A stretch of 64,000 bases of DNA from Mastigias papua (Eukaryota; Cnidaria; Scyphozoa; Rhizostomeae; Mastigiidae): positions 1,194,185-1,258,184 of the forward strand of contig OZ025284.1 of the NCBI GenBank assembly GCA_964019165.1. The letters run 5' to 3'. The notes beneath the pieces were generated by a model. It saw only the letters and a list, made by a program, of their open reading frames with translations. It had not been told where the DNA came from and made no database searches. Shown piece after piece: positions 50,041 through 61,000 of this stretch (its first letter is position 1; the number at the start of each line of letters is the position of its first letter). Position numbers and translations under genes: made by a program.

Positions 50041-52507
50041 AGGCTATAGCCTTGGTATTTTGCCACAAAATGACCAAATTTGAAATTGATTGATTTTGAT
50101 TGAACATTGAAAAGTGATGAAAATGAGCCATTTTTGGCCAAAAAGTAAGGCTATAGCCTTGGTATTTTGCCAAAAAATGACCAAATTTGAAATTGATTGA
50201 TTTTGATTGAACATTGAAAAGTGATGAAAATGAGCCATTTTTGGCCAAACAGTAAGGCTATAGCGTTGGTATTTTGCCAAAAAATGACCAAATTTGAAAT
50301 TGATTGATTTTGATTGAACATTGAAAAGTGATGAAAATGAGCCATTTTGGCCAAAAAGTAAGGCTATAGCCTTGGTATTTTGCCAAACAATGACCAAATT
50401 GTTTAAATTGATTGATTTTGATTGAACATTGAAAAGTGATGAAAATGAGCCATTTTTGGCCAAAAAGTAAGGCTATAGCCTTGGTATTTTGCCAAAAAAT
50501 GACCAAATTTGAAATTGATTGATTTTGATTGAACATTGAAAAGTGATGAAAATGAGCCATTTTTGGCCAAAAAGTAAGGCTATAGCCTTGGTAGTTGACC
50601 AAAAAATGACCAAATTTGAAATTGATTGATTTTGATTGAACATTGAAAAGTGATGAAAATGAGCCAGTTTTGGCCAAAAAGTAAGGCTATAGCCTTGGTA
50701 TTTTGCCAACAAATGACCAAATTTGAAATTGATTGATTTTGATTGAACATTGAAAAGTGATGAAAATGAGCCATTTTTGGCCAGAAAGTAAGGCTATAGC
50801 CTTGGTATTTTGCCAAAAAATGACCAAATTTGAAATTGATTGATCTTGATTGCACATTGAAAAGTGATGAAAATGAGCCATTTGTGGCCAAAAAGTAAGG
50901 CTATAGCCTTGGTATTTGACCAAAAAATGACCAAATTTGAAATTGATTGATTTTGATTGAACATTGAAAAGTGATGAAAATGAGCCATTTTTGGCCAAAA
51001 AGTAAGGCTATAGCCTTGGTATTTTGCCAAAAAATGACCAAATTTGAAATTGATTGATTTTGATTGAACATTGAAAAGTGATGAAAATGAGCCATTTTTG
51101 GCCAAAAAGTAAGGCTATAGCCTTGGTATTTTGCCAAAAAATGACCAAATTTGAAATTGATTGATTTTGATTGAACATTGAAAAGTGATGAAAATGAGCC
51201 ATTTTTGGCCAAAAAGTAAGGCTATAGCCTTGGTATTTTGCCAAAAAATGACCAAATTTGAAATTGATTGATCTTGATTGCACATTGAAAAGTGATGAAA
51301 ATGAGCCAGTTTTGGCCAAAAAGTAAGGCTATAGCCTTGGTATTTGACCAAAAAATGACCAAATTTGAAATTGATTGATTTTGATTGAACATTGAAAAGT
51401 GATGAAAATGAGCCATTTTTGGCCAAAAAGTAAGGCTATAGCCTTGGTATTTTGCCAACAAATGACCAAATTTGAAATTGATTGATTTTGATTGAACATT
51501 GAAAAGTGATGAAAATGAGCCATTTTTGGCCAAAAAGTAAGGCTATAGCCTTGGTATTTTGCCAAAAAATGACCAAATTTGAAATTGATTGATTTTGATT
51601 GAACATTGAAAAGTGATGAAAATGAGCCATTTTTGGCCAAACAGTAAGGCTATAGCGTTGGTATTTTGCCAAAAAATGACCAAATTTGAAATTGATTGAT
51701 TTTGATTGAACATTGAAAAGTGATGAAAATGAGCCATTTTTGGCCAAAAAGTAAGGCTATAGCCTTGGTATTTTGCCAAAAAATGACCAAATTGTTTAAA
51801 TTGATTGATTTTGATTGAACATTGAAAAGTGATGAAAATGAGCCATTTTTGGCCAAAAAGTAAGGCTATAGCCTTGGTATTTTGCCAAAAAATGACCAAA
51901 TTTGAAATTGATTGATTTTGATTGAACATTGAAAAGTGATGAAAATGAGCCATTTTTGGCCAAAAAGTAAGGCTATAGCCTTGGTATTTGACCAAAAAAT
52001 GACCAAATTTGAAATTGATTGATTTTGATTGAACATTGAAAAGTGATGAAAATGAGCCAGTTTTGGCCAAAAAGTAAGGCTATAGCCTTGGTATTTGACC
52101 AAAAAATGACAAAATTTGAAATTGATTGATTTTGATTGAACATTGAAAAGTGATGAAAATGAGCCATTTTTGGCCAAAAAGTAAGGCTATAGCCTTGGTA
52201 TTTTGCCAACAAATGACCAAATTTGAAATTGATTGATTTTGATTGAACATTGAAAAGTGATGAAAATGAGCCATTTTTGGCCAAAACGTAAGGCTATAGC
52301 CTTGGTATTTTGCCAAAAAATGACCAAATTTGAAATTGATTGATTTTGATTGAACATTGAAAAGTGATGAAAATGAGCCATTTTTGGCCAAAAAGTCAGG
52401 CTATAGCCTTGGTATTTTGCCAAAAAATGACCAAATTTGAAATTGATTGATTTTGATTGAACATTGAAAAGTGATGAAAATGAGCCATTTTTGGCCAAAA
52501 AGTAAGG

Positions 52508-55410
52508 CTATAGCCTTGGTATTTTGCCAAAAAATGACCAAATTTGAAATTGATTGATTTTGATTGAACATTGAAAAGTGATGAAAATGAGCCATTTTTG
52601 GCCAAAAAGTAAGGCTATAGCCTTGGTATTTGACCAAAAAATGACCAAATTTGAAATTGATTGATTTTGATTGAACATTGAAAAGTGATGAAAATGAGCC
52701 AGTTTTGGCCAAAAAGTAAGGCTATAGCCTTGGTATTTTGCCAACAAATGACCAAATTTGAAATTGATTGATTTTGATTGAACATTGAAAAGTGATGAAA
52801 ATGAGCCATTTTTGGCCAGAAAGTAAGGCTATAGCCTTGGTATTTTGCCAAAAAATGACCAAATTTGAAATTGATTGATCTTGATTGCACATTGAAAAGT
52901 GATGAAAATGAGCCATTTGTGGCCAAAAAGTAAGGCTATAGCCTTGGTATTTGACCAAAAAATGACCAAATTTGAAATTGATTGATTTTGATTGAACATT
53001 GAAAAGTGATGAAAATGAGCCATTTTTGGCCAAAAAGTAAGGCTATAGCCTTGGTATTTTGCCAAAAAATGACCAAATTTGAAATTGATTGATTTTGATT
53101 GAACATTGAAAAGTGATGAAAATGAGCCATTTTTGGCCAAAAAGTAAGGCTATAGCCTTGGTATTTTGCCAAAAAATGACCAAATTTGAAATTGATTGAT
53201 TTTGATTGAACATTGAAAAGTGATGAAAATGAGCCATTTTTGGCCAAAAAGTAAGGCTATAGCCTTGGTATTTTGGTGAAAAATGACCAAATTTGAAATT
53301 GATTGATCTTGATTGCACATTGAAAAGTGATGAAAATGAGCCATTTTTGGCCAAAAAGTAAGGCTATAGCCTTGGTATTTGACCAAAAAATGACCAAATT
53401 TGAAATTGATTGATTTTGATTGAACATTGAAAAGTGATGAAAATGAGCCAGTTTTGGCCAAAAAGTAAGGCTATAGCCTTGGTATTTTGCCAAGAAATGA
53501 CCAAATTTGAAATTGATTGATTTTGATTGAACATTGAAAAGTGATGAAAATGAGCCAGTTTTGGCCAAAAAGTAAGGCTATAGCCTTGGTATTTTGCCAA
53601 AAAATGACCAAATTTGAAATTGATTGATTTTGATTGAACATTGAAAAGTGATGAAAATGAGCCATTTTTGGCCAAAAAGTAAGGCTATAGCCTTGGTATT
53701 TGACCAAAAAATGACCAAATTTGAAATTGATTGATTTTGATTGAACATTGAAAAGTGATGAAAATGAGCCAGTTTTGGCCAAAAAGTAAGGCTATAGCCT
53801 TGGTATTTTGCCAACAAATGACCAAATTTGAAATTGATTGATTTTGATTGAACATTGAAAAGTGATGAAAATGAGCCATTTTTGGCCAGAAAGTAAGGCT
53901 ATAGCCTTGGTATTTTGCCAAAAAATGACCAAATTTGAAATTGATTGATCTTGATTGCACATTGAAAAGTGATGAAAATGAGCCATTTGTGGCCAAAAAG
54001 TAAGGCTATAGCCTTGGTATTTGACCAAAAAATGACCAAATTTGAAATTGATTGATTTTGATTGAACATTGAAAAGTGATGAAAATGAGCCATTTTTGGC
54101 CAAAAAGTAAGGCTATAGCCTTGGTATTTTGCCAACAAATGACCAAATTTGAAATTGATTGATTTTGATTGAACATTGAAAAGTGATGAAAATGAGCCAT
54201 TTTTGGCCAAAAAGTAAGGCTATAGCCTTGGTATTTTGCCAAAACATGACCAAATTTGAAATTGATTGATTTTGATTGAACATTGAAAAGTGATGAAAAT
54301 GAGCCATTTTTGGCCAAAAAGTAAGGCTATAGCCTTGGTATTTTGGTGAAAAATGACCAAATTTGAAATTGATTGATCTTGATTGCACATTGAAAAGTGA
54401 TGAAAATGAGCCATTTTTGGCCAAAAAGTAAGGCTATAGCCTTGGTATTTGACCAAAAATTGACCAAATTTGAAATTGATTGATTTTGATTGAACATTGA
54501 AAAATGATGAAAATGAGCCAGTTTTGGCCAAAAAGTAAGGCTATAGCCTTGGTATTTTGCCAAGAAATGACCAAATTTGAAATTGATTGATTTTGATTGA
54601 ACATTGAAAAGTGATGAAAATGAGCCAGTTTTGGCCAAAAAGTAAGGCTATAGCCTTGGTATTTTGCCAAAAAATGACCAAATTTGAAATTGATTGATTT
54701 TGATTGAACATTGAAAAGTGATGAAAATGAGCCATTTTTGGCCAAAAAGTAAGGCTATAGCGTTGGTATTTTGCCAAAAAATGACCAAATTTGAAATTGA
54801 TTGATTTTGATTGAACATTTAAAAGTGATGAAAATGAGCCATTTGTGGCCAAAAAGTAAGGCTATAGCCTTGGTATTTTGCCAAAAAATGACCAAATTTG
54901 AAATTGATTGATCTTGATTGCACATTGAAAAGTGATGAAAATGAGCCATTTGTGGCCAAAAAGTAAGGCTATAGCCTTGGTATTTGACCAAAAAATGACC
55001 AAATTTGAAATTGATTGATTTTGATTGAACATTGAAAAGTGATGAAAATGAGCCATTTTTGGCCAAAAAGTAAGGCTATAGCCTTGGTATTTTGCCAAAA
55101 AATGACCAAATTTGAAATTGATTGATTTTGATTGAACATTGAAAAGTGATGAAAATGAGCCATTTTTGGCCAAAAAGTAAGGCTATAGCCTTGGTATTTT
55201 GCCAAAAAATGACCAAATTTGAAATTGATTGATTTTGATTGAACATTGAAAAGTGATGAAAATGAGCCATTTTTGGCCAAAAAGTAAGGCTATAGCCTTG
55301 GTATTTTGGTGAAAAATGACCAAATTTGAAATTGATTGATCTTGATTGCACATTGAAAAGTGATGAAAATGAGCCATTTTTGGCCAAAAAGTAAGGCTAT
55401 AGCCTTGGTA
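52508..55410. repeat. 10-unit and 9-unit tandem duplications in the satellite
   Basis: The GGTGAAAAATG cassette occurs at 53275, 54345 and 55308, offsets of 1070 bp (10 units) and 963 bp (9 units). Its flanking units (GCCAAGAAATG, GCCAGAAAGTAAGG, CATTTGTGG) follow the same order in each copy, with private changes in the later ones. Confidence 0.85.
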
Positions 55411-58071
55411 TTTGACCAAAAAATGACGAAATTTTAAATTGATTGATTTTGATTGAACATTGAAAAGTGATGAAAATGAGCCAGTTTTGGCCAAACAGTA
55501 AGGCTATAGCCTTGGTATTTTGCCAAGAAATGACCAAATTTGAAATTGATTGATTTTGATTGAACATTGAAAAGTGATGAAAATGAGCCAGTTTTGGCCA
55601 AAAAGTAAGGCTATAGCCTTGGTATTTTGCCAAAAAATGACCAAATTTGAAATTGATTGATTTTGATTGAACATTGAAAAGTGATGAAAATGAGCCATTT
55701 TTGGCCAAAAAGTAAGGCTATAGCCTTGGTATTTTGCCAAAAAATGACCAAATTTGAAATTGATTGATTTTGATTGAACATTTAAAAGTGATGAAAATGA
55801 GCCATTTTTGGCCAAAAAGTAAGGCTATAGCCTTGGTATTTTGCCAAAAAATGACCAAATTTGAAATTGATTGATTTTGATTGAACATTGAAAAGTGATG
55901 AAAATGAGCCATTTTTGGCCAAAAAGTAAGGCTATAGCCTTGGTATTTTGCCAACAAATGACCAAATTTGAAATTGATTGATCTTGATTGAACATTGAAA
56001 AGTGATGAAAATGAGCCATTTTTGGCCAAAAAGTAAGGCTATAGCCTTGGTATTTTGCCAAAAAATGACCAAATTTGAAATTGATTGATCTTGATTGCAC
56101 ATTGAAAAGTGATGAAAATGAGCCATTTGTGGCCAAAAAGTAAGGCTATAGCCTTGGTATTTGACCAAAAAATGACCAAATTTGAAATTGATTGATTTTG
56201 ATTGAACATTGAAAAGTGATGAAAATGAGCCATGTTTGGCCAAAAAGTAAGGCTATAGCCTTGGTATTTTGCCAAAAAATGACCAAATTTGAAATTGATT
56301 GATTTTGATTGAACATTGAAAAGTGATGAAAATGAGCCATTTTTGGCCAAAAAGTAAGGCTATAGCCTTGGTATTTTGCCAAAAAATGACCAAATTTGAA
56401 ATTGATTGATTTTGATTGAACATTGAAAAGTGATGAAAATGAGCCATTTTTGGCCAAAAAGTAAGGCTATAGCCTTGGTATTTTGCCAAAAAATGACCAA
56501 ATTTGAAATTGATTGATTTTGATTGAACATTGAAAAGTGATGAAAATGAGCCATTTTTGGCCAAAAAGTAAGGCTATAGCCTTGGTATTTGACCAAAAAA
56601 TGACCAAATTGGAAATTGATTGATTTTGATTGAACATTGAAAAGTGATGAAAATGAGCCAGTTTTGGCCAAAAAGTAAGGCTATAGCCTTGGTATTTTGC
56701 CAACAAATGACCAAATTTGAAATTGATTGATTTTAATTGAACATTGAAAAGTGATGAAAATGAGCCATTTTTGGCCAGAAAGTAAGGCTATAGCCTTGGT
56801 ATTTTGCCAAAAAATGACCAAATTTGAAATTGATTGATTTTGATTGAACATTGAAAAGTGATGAAAATGAGCCATTTTTGGCCAAAAAGTAAGGCTATAG
56901 CGTTGGTATTTGACCAAAAAATGACCAAATTTGAAATTGATTGATTTTGATTGCAGATTGAAAAGTGATGAAAATGAGCCATTTTTGGCCAAAAAGTAAG
57001 GCTATAGCCTTGGTATTTTGCCAAAAAATGACCAAATTTGAAATTGATTGATTTTGATTGAACATTGAAAAGTCATGAAAATGAGCCAGTTTTGGCCAAA
57101 AAGTAAGGCTATAGCCTTGGTATTTTGCCAAAAAATGACCAAATTTGAAATTGATTGATTTTGATTGAACATTGAAAAGTGATGAAAATGAGCCAGTTTT
57201 GGCCAAAAAGTAAGGCTATAGCCTTGGTATTTGACCAAAAAATGACCAAATTTGAAATTGATTGATTTTGATTGCAGATTGAAAAGTGATGAAAATGAGC
57301 CATTTTTGGCCAAAAAGTAAGGCTATAGCCTTGGTATTTTGCCAAAAAATGACCAAATTTGAAATTGATTGATTTTGATTGAACATTGAAAAGTGATGAA
57401 AATGAGCCATTTTTGGCCAAAAAGTAAGGCTATAGCCTTGGTATTTTGCCAAAAAATGACCAAATTTGAAATTGATTGATCTTGATTGAACATTGAAAAG
57501 TGATGAAAATGAGCCATTTTTGGCCAAAAAGTCAGGCTATAGCCTTGGTATTTTGCCAAAAAATGACCAAATTTGAAATTGATTGATCTTGATTGCACAT
57601 TGAAAAGCGATGAGAATGAGCCATTTGTGGCCAAAAAGTAAGGCTATAGCCTTGGTATTTGACCAAAAAATGACCAAATTTGAAATTGATTGATTTTGAT
57701 TGAACATTGAAAAGTGATGAAAATGAGCCATGTTTGGCCAAAAAGTAAGGCTATAGCCTTGGTATTTTGCCAAAAAATGACCAAATTTGAAATTGATTGA
57801 TTTTGATTGAACATTGAAAAGTGATGAAAATGAGCCATTTTTGGCCAAAAAGTAAGGCTATAGCCTTGGTATTTTGCCAAAAAATGACCAAATTTGAAAT
57901 TGATTGATTTTGATTGAACATTGAAAAGTGATGAAAATGAGCCATTTTTGGCCAAAAAGTAAGGCTATAGCCTTGGTATTTTGCCAAAAAATGACCAAAT
58001 TTGAAATTGATTGATTTTGATTGAACATTGAAAAGTGATGAAAATGAGCCATTTTTGGCCAAAAAGTAAGG

Positions 58072-61000
58072 CTATAGCCTTGGTATTTTGCCAAAAAATG
58101 ACCAAATTTGAAATTGATTGATTTTGATTGAACATTGAAAAGTGATGAAAATGAGCCATTTTTGGCCAAAAAGTAAGGCTATAGCCTTGGTATTTTGCCA
58201 AAAAATGACCAAATTTGAAATTGATTGATTTTGATTGAACATTGAAAAGTGATGAAAATGAGCCATTTTTGGCCAAAAAGTAAGGCTATAGCCTTGGTAT
58301 TTTGCCAAACAATGACCAAATTTGAAATTGATTGATTTTGATTGAACATTGAAAAGTGATGAAAATGAGCCATTTTTGGCCAAAAAGTAAGGCTATAGCC
58401 TTGGTATTTTGCCAAAAAATGACCAAATTTGAAATTGATTGATTTTGATTGAACATTGAAAAGTGATGAAAATGAGCCATTTTTGGCCAAAAAGTAAGGC
58501 TATAGCCTTGGTATTTTGCCAAAAAATGACCAAATTTGAAATTGATTGATTTTGATTGAACATTGAAAAGTGATGAAAATGAGCCATTTTTGGCCAAAAA
58601 GTAAGGCTATAGCCTTGGTATTTTGCCAAAAAATGACCAAATTTGAAATTGATTGATTTTGATTGAACATTGAAAAGTGATGAAAATGAGCCATTTTTGG
58701 CCAAAAAGTAAGGCTATAGCCTTGGTATTTTGCCAAAAAATGACCAAATTTGAAATTGATTGATTTTGATTGAACATTGAAAAGTGATGAAAATGAGCCA
58801 TTTTTGGCCAAAAAGTAAGGCTATAGCCTTGGTATTTTGCCAAAAAATGACCAAATTTGAAATTGATTGATTTTGATTGAACATTGAAAAGTGATGAAAA
58901 TGAGCCATTTTTGGCCAAAAAGTAAGGCTATAGCCTTGGTATTTTGCCAAAAAATGACCAAACTTGAAATTGATTGATTTTGATTGAACATTGAAAAGTG
59001 ATGAAAATGAGCCAGTTTTGGCCAAAAAGTAAGGCTATAGCCTTGGTATTTTGCCAACAAATGACCAAATTTGAAATTGATTGATTTTGATTGAACATTG
59101 AAAAGTGATGAAAATGAGCCATTTTTGGCCAAAAAGTAAGGCTATAGCCTTGGTATTTGACCAAAAAATGACCAAATTTGAAATTGATTGATTTTGATTG
59201 AACATTGAAAAGTGATGAAAATGAGCCATGTTTGGCCAAAAAGTAAGGCTATAGCCTTGGTATTTTGCCAAAAAATGACCAAATTTGAAATTGATTGATT
59301 TTGATTGAACATTGAAAAGTGATGAAAATGAGCCAGTTTTGGCCAAAAAGTAAGGCTATAGCCTTGGTATTTTGCCAACAAATGACCAAATTTGAAATTG
59401 ATTGATTTTGATTGAACATTGAAAAGTGATGAAAATGAGCCATTTTTGGCCAGAAGGTAAGGCTATAGCCTTGGTATTTTGCCAAAAAATGACCAAATTT
59501 GAAATTGATTGATTTTGATTGAACATTGAAAAGTGATGAAAATGAGCCATTTTTGGCCAAAAAGTAAGGCTATAGCGTTGGTATTTTGCCAAAAAATGAC
59601 CAAATTTGAAATTGATTGATTTTGATTGAACATTGAAAAGTGATGAAAATGAGCCATTTTTGGCCAAAAAGTAAGGCTATAGCCTTGGTATTTTGCCAAA
59701 AAATGACCAAATTTGAAATTGATTGATTTTGATTGAACATTGAAAAGTGATGAAAATGAGCCATTTTTGGCCAAAAAGTAAGGCTATGGCGTTGGTATTT
59801 TGCCAAAAAATGACCAAATTTGAAATTGATTGATTTTGATTGAACATTGAAAAGTGATGAAAATGAGCCATTTTTGGCCAAAAAGTAAGGCTATAGCCTT
59901 GGTATTTTGCCAAAAAATGACCAAATTTGAAATTGATTGATTTTGATTGAACATTGAAAAGTGATGAAAATGAGCCATTTTTGGCCAAAAAGTAAGGCTA
60001 TAGCCTTGGTATTTTGCCAAAAAATGACCAAATTTGAAATTGATTGATTTTGATTGAACATTGAAAAGTGATGAAAATGAGCCATTTTTGGCCAAAAAGT
60101 AAGGCTATAGCCTTGGTATTTTGCCAAACAATGACCAAATTTGAAATTGATTGATTTTGATTGAACATTGAAAAGTGATGAAAATGAGCCATTTTTGGCC
60201 AAAAAGTAAGGCTATAGCCTTGGTATTTTGCCAAAAAATGACCAAATTTGAAATTGATTGATTTTGATTGAACATTGAAAAGTGATGAAAATGAGCCATT
60301 TTTGGCCAAAAAGTAAGGCTATAGCCTTGGTATTTTGCCAAAAAATGACCAAATTTGAAATTGATTGATTTTGATTGAACATTGAAAAGTGATGAAAATG
60401 AGCCATTTTTGGCCAAAAAGTAAGGCTATAGCCTTGGTATTTTGCCAAAAAATGACCAAATTTGAAATTGATTGATTTTGATTGAACATTGAAAAGTGAT
60501 GAAAATGAGCCATTTTTGGCCAAAAAGTAAGGCTATAGCCTTGGTATTTTGCCAAAAAATGACCAAATTTGAAATTGATTGATTTTGATTGAACATTGAA
60601 AAGTGATGAAAATGAGCCATTTTTGGCCAAAAAGTAAGGCTATAGCCTTGGTATTTTGCCAAAAAATGACCAAATTTGAAATTGATTGATTTTGATTGAA
60701 CATTGAAAAGTGATGAAAATGAGCCATTTTTGGCCAAAAAGTAAGGCTATAGCCTTGGTATTTTGCCAAAAAATGACCAAACTTGAAATTGATTGAGTTT
60801 GATTGAACATTGAAAAGTGATGAAAATGAGCCAGTTTTGGCCAAAAAGTAAGGCTATAGCCTTGGTATTTTGCCAACAAATGACCAAATTTGAAATTGAT
60901 TGATTTTGATTGAACATTGAAAAGTGATGAAAATGAGCCATTTTTGGCCAAAAAGTAAGGCTATAGCCTTGGTATTTGACCAAAAAATGACCAAATTTGA

